NCBI GenBank assembly: GCA_022870745.1
Contig: CP085323.1
Location: forward strand, 3,658,001-3,722,000
DNA length: 64,000 nucleotides
Direction: 5' to 3'
Origin: Silvibacterium acidisoli
GTDB taxonomy: Bacteria; Acidobacteriota; Terriglobia; Terriglobales; Acidobacteriaceae
Part shown: piece after piece, positions 28,001-36,552 of the stretch
Layout of the letters: each line of letters begins with the position of its first letter
Position numbering within the stretch: position 1 is the first letter of the stretch
Made by a program: the position numbers and the translations under genes
Notes under the pieces: model-generated
What the model was told of the DNA's origin: nothing
The model's input: only the letters and a program-made list of their open reading frames with translations
The model's database searches: none

Positions 28001-29615
28001 CGGAGTCGATGGGAATGTCGTTGGACCCAACGCCTCCACATCGCCGGGGGGCAATGCCCTTTGCGCGGGCCTGCTGGCGGACCTGCCTGCAGGTATTACG
28101 ACTGACATCAACGGAGCCCCGCGCACATCGACCTACAGCACTCCATCAGGCAACGTCGTCTGTCTTGATTCCGGAAATACCCAGTCTGACTATGCGCTGG
28201 CCTTCACCAGCCAGCCTCCTGCGACGGTTGCTGTTAATACCAGCTTCTCCGCCGCGCTGTTATTCTCACTCAACGGAAAGCCTTATCCGTACGGAGCCTA
28301 CAGCATTCCTATCGGGCTTGCGGCCCAGGACAGTGGAACTCTGAACACCGCGGCTCTCATGACTGACGGCAACGGCAATGCAGCCTCAAGCACACTTCAG
28401 GTCAACGCTGCCGGAAGCGGCGACACCCTGGTTGCAACACTTCCGATTACAACCTCGCCGCCGCCGCCCCCTTTGACTGAGGCCATCACGATCAGCGCCG
28501 TCAGTTCGCCATTTAACGTGACCGCAGACTCGCAGACCATCACCTTCACGACTCTGCCTTCGACAGCAGCGTTCGGCGCGCCGCCAATAACGCTCAAGGC
28601 AACGGCCAGCAGCGGATTAACAGTCACCTACAGTGCAACCGGTCCGGCATCCATCAGCGGAAGCACGCTCACCATCACCGGCGCTGGAACCGTGGTTGTC
28701 ACCGCATCACAGGCAGGGAATGGAACATACGCAGCAGCCACCCCCATTTCGCAGACTATCGCTGTAGCACAGGCTTCCACCGCTACCGCGCTTACTTCTT
28801 CCACAGCAAGTGGCAACCAAGGGACAGCGATCACCTTCACTGCGACCGTGACCTCATCCATCAAGGCTGTTCCGACTGGCACTGTTCAGTTTCTTGACGG
28901 GACATCGGTGCTTGGCAGCAGCCAGTTAAATGCACAGGGTGTTGCGACCTATGCCACCAGCGCGATCAGCATCGGTTCGCATACTATCCAGGCTGTTTAC
29001 TCTGGCGATGCGAACTTCAGCGGCTCGAGTGGAACCTTCACCCAGGTCATTATTGCATCCGGCTTTTCGCTGGCTGCTTCGCCGTCTTCGCTCTCGGTTG
29101 CGCAAGGTAAGAGCGGTCAGGTGACCATCACCCTCACTCCCACAGGCGGCTACACCGGTTCTGTGACTATAGGTTGCAGCGGCGCTCCCGCGAACGCAAC
29201 CTGCACCCTTAGCCCATCGACGCTTACGGCTGACGGCTCGAATACAGCCGTCAGCTCTACGCTCACCATCGCTACGGACGTTGCCAGCAGCAGCGCCAGA
29301 TCGACACCGCCCGCATCGGACGAAGGCTCAGCGCTCCGCCTCGCCTTCCTGCCTGCGGGAGTTTTCGCGATGATCCTGTTCTGGCAGAGAAAGAAACTCG
29401 GTGGCGGTATTCAATGTGTTCTATGGGCCGCGATTCTGCTCGGTGCCTGTACTGCCATCACAGCATGCGGAGGCGGCAGCATGAAGGGCTCAGGCAACCC
29501 AACCGGCCCGACAACTCCTACCACTCCGGCCGGAACATCGACACTCACTGTGACTGCGACAGCCGGCGGAGGAGAAATGTCCACAATAAATGTAGCAGTG
29601 ACGGTCACACAATAA
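25005..29615 (+). CDS. Giant FG-GAP / Ig-like / anchor-Q surface protein
   Basis: A 1536-residue exported protein. A signal peptide covers about residues 1-37 (VLFAIMAAGAAGLPMAWA). In order: an Ig-like domain, seven FG-GAP/VCBS units ('GDFNGDG..DLAv', about 225-545), a second Ig-like domain ending near 705, a CSLRDALAAVAAAG segment starting a right-handed beta-helix/'choice-of-anchor Q' region (about 720-1040), further Ig-like domains (SPSSLSVAQGKSGQVT at about 1360), and a C-terminal membrane helix (LAFLPAGVFAMILFW) followed by RKK, a second hydrophobic stretch and TACGGGSMKG. A Thr/Pro linker and an Ig-like fragment close the chain. GGAGG six bases before ATG 25005 fixes the start. It is probably an adhesin or matrix protein. 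Confidence 0.85.
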   Translation: MLVGSSCNVLRKTVHRLFVLFAIMAAGAAGLPMAWAASATSTTLAVTSAGNPVSSVATGSVVTLTATVVSGGTPVTPGLVKFCNASAPSCVDGAILATAQLNASGTASYKLRPGIGNRSYRAIFVGTTAYTSSSSPVAKLAVTGQYPTTTSIVSSGSAGDYTLTANVTSLGSGTIVPTGDVAFLDTTNGDESIGTATLGASTQGPNFTKFVVTTSPPSIPNFGMAVGDFNGDGIPDLVATNGLIGVLLGAGDGTFSLFSYPPTGSQPGTPVVGDFNGDGILDLAVPEVADNTVSILLGSGDGNFTLKSSPSVGSNPSSAVVGDFNNDGNADLAVVNGNDNTLSILLGNGDGTFTLKSSPAVGSNPASVTAGDFNGDGILDLATADCGTCHQGFGGNTLTILLGKGDGTFTLSSSPEVGYGPSSVAAGDFNGDGITDLAVTNSDDYTLSILLGKGDGTFTLKTTFAVGIQSTSIVVNDFNGDGVTDLAIANSYDSNLQILTGKGDGTFSIITTPKILTPESLVVADFNGDGAPDLAAPSATNTPTITVVLNRVPQTATAVLSNIAISSSGGNVHQVEASFPGNATLQTSVSGTIPLLFEKIATTILLTASPNPSPFSGANVTLTATLSPYTEAGFITDGETITFLAGSKVVGSAALSSGVATLNTTAIPPGTNTVTATFAGDSNFSTATSNAVMQQVSAASFPAFVVTVATDTTTGTAANCTGSGSANCSLRDALAAVAAAGAGNITFDPSVFTSGPAIAVANNTLTVPSNTIITGPNTSVAITPDILGDPIFTINAGTVNVTIANISITSGGFWGGGGVYNNGVSTVRNFSVLNAYTQGAGVGVYNDTSGTITVVGCNFSNNQGAGLATYPGLAVVNLGTMTMIGTSVNSNSVRGSSAPGISNGGNLTMINSGVGGNVIYDFGDGAGIDNGGTLNMTSSSVSGNQAPLVGNGSGIHNSGKMTITNSIVSGNSNNFGDPPNSGDPPSQEDDCDGPGCPVNGVDGNVVGPNASTSPGGNALCAGLLADLPAGITTDINGAPRTSTYSTPSGNVVCLDSGNTQSDYALAFTSQPPATVAVNTSFSAALLFSLNGKPYPYGAYSIPIGLAAQDSGTLNTAALMTDGNGNAASSTLQVNAAGSGDTLVATLPITTSPPPPPLTEAITISAVSSPFNVTADSQTITFTTLPSTAAFGAPPITLKATASSGLTVTYSATGPASISGSTLTITGAGTVVVTASQAGNGTYAAATPISQTIAVAQASTATALTSSTASGNQGTAITFTATVTSSIKAVPTGTVQFLDGTSVLGSSQLNAQGVATYATSAISIGSHTIQAVYSGDANFSGSSGTFTQVIIASGFSLAASPSSLSVAQGKSGQVTITLTPTGGYTGSVTIGCSGAPANATCTLSPSTLTADGSNTAVSSTLTIATDVASSSARSTPPASDEGSALRLAFLPAGVFAMILFWQRKKLGGGIQCVLWAAILLGACTAITACGGGSMKGSGNPTGPTTPTTPAGTSTLTVTATAGGGEMSTINVAVTVTQ
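25675..26640 (+). repeat. Seven tandem FG-GAP/VCBS repeats inside the surface protein gene
   Basis: The translated unit 'vGDFNGDGi.DLAv.N..dntlsiLLG.GDGtFtl' occurs seven times, about 110-150 bp per unit, with a Ca-binding-like D-x-N-x-D-G loop in each. Copies 2-6 are the most alike, suggesting unit duplication. Confidence 0.85.
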
Positions 29616-29629
29616 GATGGCACGAAAAG

Positions 29630-29662
29630 CGCGGCCAGCGATCTTTCGCTGGCCGCGTTTTT
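29630..29662 (+). terminator. Strong bidirectional intrinsic terminator
   Basis: CGCGGCCAGCG (29630-29640), loop ATCTTT, CGCTGGCCGCG (29647-29657), then TTTTT; AAAA lies on the left flank. A perfect 11-bp stem between the convergent surface-protein gene (stop 29615) and GH2 gene (stop 29681), able to stop both transcripts. Confidence 0.9.
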
Positions 29663-29680
29663 CATTCTGCCTGGTCGCTG

Positions 29681-32600
29681 TTAGAAGTTAATCGTCTCCT
29701 GCTTCTGATTCCAGCCGCGCATAAGCAGCCGTAGCATATTGTGCGGCAGCGAATCGGGGACCTTCACGGTTACAGTCTGTTCTTCGCCAGGCATCAGTGA
29801 GATGTAGTTGTCGTCGAAGTAGACAGGCAGCAACTCGTTGCCTTTGCTGTCTTCGAGAACGAACTTCGTCTCCAGGCTCGGGGTCGTGCCGTGATTCTTC
29901 AGCACGATCTGAATCGTTCGCTCATCTGCGTCATTCTTGTTGTCGAGCAGATGCGCCGTCGCCGAGACCTCCGCCTGTGCCATGGTGTTCAGCGCGCGAT
30001 AGCCCGCCTCCGTGGCTGCTCGCCAATAGATATTGCGCGAGATCAGCTTGCCGCTGCTGTCATGCAATTCAAGGCGCACAAGCACCGTGCCGTCACCCAT
30101 CAGCGATGCGAGGTCGAGACGGCCAACTACGCTGACGTTATCGGTGATCGCCGGAGCGGGATGTTCCGTATGCTGCAGCAGTTTCCCTGCGAGCGAGAAG
30201 ACATCGGCGGACACGGTGGCGTTCTCGAGCGATTCACGCGTCGTGTTCACGACGGCGATGTCGTTGTTCGAGAGATCCATCTGTACGTGAAGCGGTTCGT
30301 TGGCCTTTCGCGTGGCATAGAACGAGGCCTGGGTGTCATAGTCCGAGCTGATGATTCCCCATAGCATGCTCGGCCATGCTGGCTGGGTCATCCAGAGCAG
30401 GCGGCCGCCATTCGGCGCCCACAGGTGTTGGTTGAAGCCCTCGAAGATAGCGCGATAATCCACGTAGTTCATCATCTGCGATTTGCGCACGTAGTCTTCG
30501 AGCGAATCGGACGCGCCAAGCTCCTCCTGCATCGCCTTGTTGAAGGCGTCATGCGGGTGCCAGTTGTGATAACCCCACGCATCGTCGATCGGCCACTGAT
30601 CTTCCTTCGGAAGCCAGCGATGGAACCACTCAAGCGTCGGCAGCGAAGGCGTACCTACTTCGACGGCGAATCCGCGATCGAGCTTCGTGTAATAGTCTGC
30701 CGGATCTTCCCAGGAATATGGTCCGCTGTTTTCCAGGTTCACCCGATTCGAACTGGGCGTGTAGTAGCGAGTGCCGTCAAGCTCATGCGTCAACTTGATC
30801 ATGCCGGTATTGATCGCTGGCTGCGGCACGCCTTCATTGCGCCCGCACCACATCACGATTGAAGGATGGCTCTGGTAGCGGCGGATCGTGTCGGCCGCAT
30901 TCTTCAGGAAAAGATCCGAGTCGCCGGCTTCGGCATTCGAGTCCTGCGTCACCTCCCAGAAGTCGTTCCACACGAGCATGCCGTATTCATCGGCAAGATC
31001 GTAAAAGACCGGCTCGGTATTCTGCCCCTGCCAGTTGCGGATGATGTTTACGTTCGCCTCTTTGTCGAGACGGAAGTAAGGCTCAAGATGATCACGGCTG
31101 ATGCGCTTGCGCGTATCCTCCATACCCCAGCTGCCGCCGCGCACCGCGATGCGTACACCGTTCACGCGCATTATCAGATCCGGTGTGGCGCGAGCGTCTG
31201 CAACGGGCTTTAGCGCCGGCGAGTTGTCTGCACCAGCTGCAACGGACGAAGCCCATCCGCCCGGCACCTGCCGCATGGACTCATGCGTCACCGACACGGC
31301 AGAATGCGGAGCATTGCGATCGAGCGTCGGGTCATACTCCAGCCGGCTCAGATCGCCGCGGTTGTCGAGCAGGCTCAGCTCGTAGCTGACCTCACGTACA
31401 CCGAAGCGAAGGGCCTTCGTCGCTGACGTCTTGCCATCGATCGAGAACTCCGCCTTCAGGTGGTAAAGCTCGGGCTTGCCATAGCCGTTCGGCCACCACA
31501 AGCGCGGATGTGCCAGGTGCAATTGTGCGAACTTCGTTGGAGCAAGCGTTACGGTGGATTCGCCGGGAGCTGCTGTCACTTTCTCGCTGATCTCCACGCC
31601 TTCGAACTGCACATGCAGCATGCCGTCGACCGGCGTGTTGGTGCTGTTCTCAAGTGGGATCGCCAGCGTCACATCGGCCTGCGAGATATCGGGCAAGGGA
31701 AGATGCGTGACGACCTTTACGTCGCCCATGGTAACCGCATCATTCGCGACCAGGTGCACATCCTGCCAGAGACCGGTGTCGCGATCGTGCATTGGGGGAA
31801 ACCAGTCCCAGCCCTCGGTCGCCATGAAGGTTGGCCCATCGAGCGCCATGGCTCCGCCGTTCAGACCGGAGCCCAGCGCGATCGACTGCATATTGGGAAT
31901 ACCAGGGTGAGGCGCAGGCGAGACGCGAATCGCAACCACGTTAGGGCCATCATGGCGAACGTCTGCGCCAATGTCGAAGACGCCGCGCTTGAACGCTCCA
32001 GTCATCTCGCCCAGGCTCTTGCCGTTGAGCCACACCTCTGCGTGGTAGTTCACGCCATCGAAGCGCAGCCGCAGCGAGCGATGTTCAGCATCAGCTGGAA
32101 CGTTGAAAGAGGCGCGATACCAGTAGTCCTGCCTTGCAAGCTTTTCCGGAATCGCAAGGTTATCCATGCCAAAGTCCGGATCCGGATACCTGCCGTCGGC
32201 AATCATGCTGGTCAGCACCGTACCGGGAACGATGGCAGGCATCCAGCCGTGCGTGCTGAAAGACGGCGTCGAGATCTCTTCGCCCGATGCAGTTACCTCA
32301 GGCGCCTCGCCAAGCATCCAGCCGCCGGAGAGTACCCAGTCACCATCGCCATCCGCCTGCAACGTAGTCTTCGACGCTGGTGGAGCGCTCAAAACCGGTT
32401 TGCTGAAAGGTGCTTTCACAGCCGGACGCATCGATGGATCCTGCGGAGCAACATTGCCTACATACTGAATCGTCTGGATTGGCCACGGCTTCGAGGCGTC
32501 TTCGAAAGGAAGCAGTTCGAAGTCCGGCCGAGAATGAAACAGGGCGGCAATCTCATTGCTGCTGATTTCACCGGGCCGCAGCGACAGCTCCGCAATGCGT

Positions 32601-33169
32601 CCGCCGAAGTGTGGACACACAAGCTGCGCGCAGGCGGGCTCGACAGGTGCAAGCTCCAGGGCGTTTCTCACTTTATCCGCGTGCAGAGGCAGGGAGCCGA
32701 TAGCCGCCCCGTCGATGAAGAACGTGACCCTGGAACTGCCGTAGGTGGCAGCCAGCAAATGCCATCCGTGCGTCAGCGGTGCCGAAGCGCGAATCTGATC
32801 GCGCGCGCTAAGCCGCAATGCCGGTTTGCCATCGGAGAGCACGAACAGGCGCGAGTCCGCATCGCTGGGTAGACCGACGCCCGCGATGGCCACATCGTTC
32901 GACGTACCAGGTTCCACCTCGACCCACGCGCTCAGCGTCCACGCCGCTTCCGGTTTCAGTACCGGATCAGCCTCGGGCAGCGGCTTCGTCAGCCCGATAC
33001 CGCCGCGAAGAACATTTGCGCTATACGGACCGTACTGCGCCGGGGTCACCGACGTCATGCCCGGGTAATGCGGGTCCGGGACAAACGGCTCGAACTGCGC
33101 ACGAACCGGCAGGGAGAGTGAGACCGCGGCAAAGGCCGCCAATAGAAGCTGTGCACTCCGATGATTCAA
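29681..33169 (-). CDS. GH2 glycoside hydrolase with N-terminal LamG-like domain (beta-mannosidase / exo-glucosaminidase type)
   Basis: An exported enzyme of 1162 residues. The TTG at 33169 is chosen because AAGGAG lies eight bases upstream and it yields a tidy signal peptide (AQLLLAAFAAVSLSLPVRAQ); the frame continues to 33277. Residues about 60-200 form a LamG/concanavalin-like domain (AWTLSAWVEVEPG, WHLLAATYGSSRVTFFIDG). GH2 sugar-binding, Ig-like and TIM-barrel domains follow: YWYRASFNVPA, LRFDGVNYHAEVWLNGKSLG, VNIIRNWQGQ, and SIVMWCGRNEG with the acid/base Glu near residue 779. The NWQGQ and WCGRNEG blocks resemble exo-beta-glucosaminidases and beta-mannosidases rather than LacZ. It is downstream of a TonB receptor on the same strand, in the mannan-type locus. 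Confidence 0.85.
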   Translation of the reverse strand: MNHRSAQLLLAAFAAVSLSLPVRAQFEPFVPDPHYPGMTSVTPAQYGPYSANVLRGGIGLTKPLPEADPVLKPEAAWTLSAWVEVEPGTSNDVAIAGVGLPSDADSRLFVLSDGKPALRLSARDQIRASAPLTHGWHLLAATYGSSRVTFFIDGAAIGSLPLHADKVRNALELAPVEPACAQLVCPHFGGRIAELSLRPGEISSNEIAALFHSRPDFELLPFEDASKPWPIQTIQYVGNVAPQDPSMRPAVKAPFSKPVLSAPPASKTTLQADGDGDWVLSGGWMLGEAPEVTASGEEISTPSFSTHGWMPAIVPGTVLTSMIADGRYPDPDFGMDNLAIPEKLARQDYWYRASFNVPADAEHRSLRLRFDGVNYHAEVWLNGKSLGEMTGAFKRGVFDIGADVRHDGPNVVAIRVSPAPHPGIPNMQSIALGSGLNGGAMALDGPTFMATEGWDWFPPMHDRDTGLWQDVHLVANDAVTMGDVKVVTHLPLPDISQADVTLAIPLENSTNTPVDGMLHVQFEGVEISEKVTAAPGESTVTLAPTKFAQLHLAHPRLWWPNGYGKPELYHLKAEFSIDGKTSATKALRFGVREVSYELSLLDNRGDLSRLEYDPTLDRNAPHSAVSVTHESMRQVPGGWASSVAAGADNSPALKPVADARATPDLIMRVNGVRIAVRGGSWGMEDTRKRISRDHLEPYFRLDKEANVNIIRNWQGQNTEPVFYDLADEYGMLVWNDFWEVTQDSNAEAGDSDLFLKNAADTIRRYQSHPSIVMWCGRNEGVPQPAINTGMIKLTHELDGTRYYTPSSNRVNLENSGPYSWEDPADYYTKLDRGFAVEVGTPSLPTLEWFHRWLPKEDQWPIDDAWGYHNWHPHDAFNKAMQEELGASDSLEDYVRKSQMMNYVDYRAIFEGFNQHLWAPNGGRLLWMTQPAWPSMLWGIISSDYDTQASFYATRKANEPLHVQMDLSNNDIAVVNTTRESLENATVSADVFSLAGKLLQHTEHPAPAITDNVSVVGRLDLASLMGDGTVLVRLELHDSSGKLISRNIYWRAATEAGYRALNTMAQAEVSATAHLLDNKNDADERTIQIVLKNHGTTPSLETKFVLEDSKGNELLPVYFDDNYISLMPGEEQTVTVKVPDSLPHNMLRLLMRGWNQKQETINF

Positions 33170-33342
33170 CTTGGGAACTCCTTGTTGCTGCGAAGACAGA
33201 AATGGCCGCGCGTGCGAGCCAGCGAAGGGTGCAGGTGATCCGGGAAACGTCGAGCACTGCGCACTGCCCTTGAACATCGACGTTCAAGGACAATTTTATT
33301 GGCTTTTCGCGGATCGTGTCGGCGCGGTCGCGCCCCAGAGGA

Positions 33343-33365
33343 CGGGAGGGATGGCATCCCTCCCG
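33343..33365 (-). terminator. Perfect hairpin after the TonB receptor gene
   Basis: CGGGAGGGAT (33343-33352), loop GGC, ATCCCTCCCG (33356-33365): a perfect 10-bp stem ending 12 bp from the stop codon of the receptor gene that runs leftward. No T tract is present. It probably reduces read-through into the GH2 gene and protects the 3' end. Confidence 0.6.
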
Positions 33366-33376
33366 AATTGCGGTGC

Positions 33377-36271
33377 TTAAAAGCGGAAGAACAGATCGAA
33401 CCGGACAGTGCGGTTGGCCGATGACGGGCCGGTGAAAGTACTGGCGAGCGCGGTGGATTCGCCGAAGAGCGGGGAACCAAGCACACCGACGGGCTGCGCA
33501 AGGTTCACCATGTTGAAGATGTTTGTAGCGCCAGCGGAAAGCCCCAGGTTGTACTTCCGCTCGATCTCTTTCTTAACCGGTTTAGCCGGCGTCGCAGCCT
33601 TGGCATCCTTCGCGGCCCCCGCTTTCGCCGCAGGTGCGGGCGCTGGAGGATTTTCGTCGGGAAGCTTCGGGCCAAAGCTGAAGAGCTTGGTAACGCGCAG
33701 GTTGGCCTGGAAGAAATTCGGGCCCTTGCCGTAGTTGATCGGAATGATCTTCTGGCCGGTGATCGGATCGGCATCGAAGTTTCCCCACTTCGTGCGATAG
33801 ACACTGGCCCGGGTCAGATCGGTGGCAAATGCCGGGCGATCGTTGAACTGCGTATCCCCGTTGAGGTCCTGACCTACGGTGATATTGAAGGGTGTGCTCG
33901 AGTTGTACATCAGGAAGGGGCTTATCTGGAACTGCCCCGGCAGCCTGAAATAGCCGAAGAGGAAAGCGCGATTGCGAATGTCCTCTGCGGCGCGGCCGTA
34001 ATCCAGGTGAAGATCGTACTGATCAGAAGGAAAACTGGTGACGCCGGAGGTGTTGGCGTCCCGCTTGCCCAGCATGTAGAAGGCATAAACGCCCATCTTC
34101 TTGCCCTGAACGCGGGCGTTCAGGAAGAAGCGGTTCGTAGAAGACGCACCCTCCGACTCGTACTGATAGATGTTCTCATTGCTGCCAAGCGGACGCGTGC
34201 CGCTGGTCGGGTCATCCGGGTTATAGGTGCCAGGCATCGGTGCGTTGATGTTGCGCGTGAGGTACAGATGCACGCCGCGCTGATACAGGTAGTTTGCCGA
34301 GATCGAGACGTGCTTGCCGATGGGCTTGTCCATGCTGAAGCCCCCAACGGAAACATAAGGTGCGCGCAGAAACGGATTGATACTGAAGATGGTCGGCGAG
34401 CTATCCGTGTCTCCGGTGCAGTTTGCCGGATCGGAACTGCAGGTGCCGGGATAGAAGTTAGGGGAATTTACTGAGATACCCACCTGGTCGATGCCGTTCT
34501 GGCGTTTTGCTTCAAGCACGTTGGTCGAAGCAAAGCGCGTGTAGAACAGTCCGTATCCGCCACGGAAGACCGCGATCGGCGGTTTGTTTTTGCCGCCATT
34601 GATGGAATAAGAGGCTCCGAAGCGCGGTGCGAAGTCGGCATGGTCGGAGATCTGTGTCTGCGTCTCGTAACGCATGCCATAACTGACTGTGAAGTTCGGA
34701 CGCACCTTCCAGGTATCTTCGGCATAGATTCCGGCGTCGAGCACCGAGACTACGATGCCCGGCGTGCCGTGCGTCTGCGAGAACAGGCTGGCGCCGCCGC
34801 CGTTGGCCCGTATCTGCGCCCAGGTGAGGTTATTCTTTAGTCCCTGCAGCGTCGCCTGGTATGCGCCGATCGATGCAAAGGTGAAGTTGCCATTGAAATT
34901 CGATGTCGAGACATTCGCGTCGCGCACATCGCGGATGCGGGCTCCAAGATTGAACTCGTGGTTGCCGTGCTCGATCTGCAGATAGTCCTGGAACTCGTAG
35001 TGGTCCTGATTATCGCGGTTGATGCCTGTATTGTTGCCTCCGCCGGTGAATCCGCCCTGAACGGTGATGGTGGGCGTGAAGTCGACAGGGTTCTGGTTGT
35101 TGCGGTCGCGAATGTATTGGAAGCGGGTCTCATTCACAATGTGCGCGCCATACATCTGCGTATCCGCAAACTGCAGTACCTGCTCGGTCTGGTCACTGTT
35201 GTAAGCCTGCGAGGCAAGCGCAAACTGCCCGATACCTGCATTCGATGCGGTACTGCGCTGCAGGGAATAACGGAGGCTGATCGTCTGCACCTTGCCGGCC
35301 TGAAAGTCGATGCGAGGATTCACCGTGACCATGTTGGTCGGCGAGGTCACAGCCTGAGTAAAGGTGGTCTGGTTAAGGTTGGAATCGAGCACCACAGCGT
35401 TTACAACAGAATCATTGATGGCATGCTGATTCTGCACGCCCGCGAAGAACGATGTGAACTTGTTGATGGGCCCGTTGACATCGCCGTCGAGCATGTAGGA
35501 GTAGTAAGGCGGCTGATTAGCGACGAAGGGGTTCTGCGTATTAAGAGCCGAGTCATTGCCCTCGACCCATAGTTCGCCGTGAAGCTTGTCCGTACCGGGC
35601 TTGGTGAAGATCTCGATACGTCCAAAGCCAAGTGCGTCGTACTGCGCGGAGAACGGATTCTGATTGATGCGAATCTCACGAATCGAGGACTTGGGCGGCA
35701 TCTTGCCGCCGGAGAATCCATCGACATAAAACTGCGTGCCGCCGTCGGGATTCGCGCCGGCTACTGCCTGTAGCTGATCCTGCAATTCGGTGGGGTCGTT
35801 CGAGAGCGCATCGAGATCGGCGCCCTTGATTACGATTGCTCCTCCGTTCTTTTCAGGGCTGGTATCGAGGCCCGAGTCGGTGACAACCGTCTCCTGTTGT
35901 TGCACCTCGATCTGCAGAGTGATGGCCTGATGTAGAACCTTGCCCGCCGAGATCTCGACACCATCGATGACGGTCGCGCGGAAGCCCGGCGCGTTTGCCT
36001 CAAGCGTATAGTTGCCGGGCGCGAGACCGGAGATGGTGTAATGCCCCTGGTCGTCAGTGGCGGCGCTGGAAACAGCAACACCAAAGTGCTTCGCCTGGAC
36101 ATCGGCACCGGGAATCAATGCGCCCGATGGGTCCACTACTGAGCCTGAAATGATGCCGGCAGGGCTGGGGCTGGTTATCTGAGCGTAGGCAGTCGCCTGA
36201 AAACCCAGCAGCAGGATGATCGCAAAACAGATGCGGCACAGAACAGAATACGAGCGGCAAATCTGAGGCAT
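33377..36271 (-). CDS. Oar-like TonB-dependent receptor with carboxypeptidase-regulatory-like domain
   Basis: A 964-residue outer-membrane protein. A signal peptide (ICFAIILLLGFQATAYAQ) leads to a carboxypeptidase-regulatory-like Ig domain (about 38-118: GSVVDPSGALIPGADV, GHYTISGLAPGNYTLEANAPGF). The plug follows (about 130-235, with QFYVDGFSGGKMPP and FGRIEIFTKPG) and then the long beta-barrel, ending in aromatic FRF. The chain is shorter than the other two receptors here (1190 and 1173). Near the C-terminus a stretch of about 35 residues rich in Lys, Ala and Pro interrupts the barrel (PAKPVKKEIE at its end). It likely imports an oligosaccharide released by neighbouring hydrolases. Confidence 0.9.
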   Translation of the reverse strand: MPQICRSYSVLCRICFAIILLLGFQATAYAQITSPSPAGIISGSVVDPSGALIPGADVQAKHFGVAVSSAATDDQGHYTISGLAPGNYTLEANAPGFRATVIDGVEISAGKVLHQAITLQIEVQQQETVVTDSGLDTSPEKNGGAIVIKGADLDALSNDPTELQDQLQAVAGANPDGGTQFYVDGFSGGKMPPKSSIREIRINQNPFSAQYDALGFGRIEIFTKPGTDKLHGELWVEGNDSALNTQNPFVANQPPYYSYMLDGDVNGPINKFTSFFAGVQNQHAINDSVVNAVVLDSNLNQTTFTQAVTSPTNMVTVNPRIDFQAGKVQTISLRYSLQRSTASNAGIGQFALASQAYNSDQTEQVLQFADTQMYGAHIVNETRFQYIRDRNNQNPVDFTPTITVQGGFTGGGNNTGINRDNQDHYEFQDYLQIEHGNHEFNLGARIRDVRDANVSTSNFNGNFTFASIGAYQATLQGLKNNLTWAQIRANGGGASLFSQTHGTPGIVVSVLDAGIYAEDTWKVRPNFTVSYGMRYETQTQISDHADFAPRFGASYSINGGKNKPPIAVFRGGYGLFYTRFASTNVLEAKRQNGIDQVGISVNSPNFYPGTCSSDPANCTGDTDSSPTIFSINPFLRAPYVSVGGFSMDKPIGKHVSISANYLYQRGVHLYLTRNINAPMPGTYNPDDPTSGTRPLGSNENIYQYESEGASSTNRFFLNARVQGKKMGVYAFYMLGKRDANTSGVTSFPSDQYDLHLDYGRAAEDIRNRAFLFGYFRLPGQFQISPFLMYNSSTPFNITVGQDLNGDTQFNDRPAFATDLTRASVYRTKWGNFDADPITGQKIIPINYGKGPNFFQANLRVTKLFSFGPKLPDENPPAPAPAAKAGAAKDAKAATPAKPVKKEIERKYNLGLSAGATNIFNMVNLAQPVGVLGSPLFGESTALASTFTGPSSANRTVRFDLFFRF

Positions 36272-36400
36272 AGGAGTGCGATTTGCTCCTTTGTCGAGCA
36301 GTGGGTTTTGTAACTTGGCTTACATGACGATCGGAACACGCAGGTAGCCGCATTCCCTGGCATTGCAAAATCAGTGGACAATGCCGAGGTCTTCGCGCTT

Positions 36401-36422
36401 CCTATCTGACGAATCAGATAGG
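36401..36422. promoter_or_regulatory. Perfect 9-bp inverted repeat between GH130 and receptor genes
   Basis: CCTATCTGA (36401-36409), spacer CGAA, TCAGATAGG (36414-36422). It lies 130 bp upstream of the leftward receptor gene and 130 bp after the GH130 stop. No T tract follows on the minus strand, so an operator for the receptor is as likely as a terminator for GH130. Confidence 0.5.
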
Positions 36423-36552
36423 AAAATCGCTCCTGTAAATTTCAAAAATATAAGTAATTCATTCCGCAACGGGATAGTTGAGTGCCCGAACAAACTGCGG
36501 GAGGGCTTACTTCACCGCAATTTGTCCCGGCAATGGCAAGGATGTTCCTGTT

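Noticed and set aside
31460-32872. Plus-strand frame of 470 codons
   Set aside because: It is antisense to the GH2 gene and shows no domain, signal or ribosome site.
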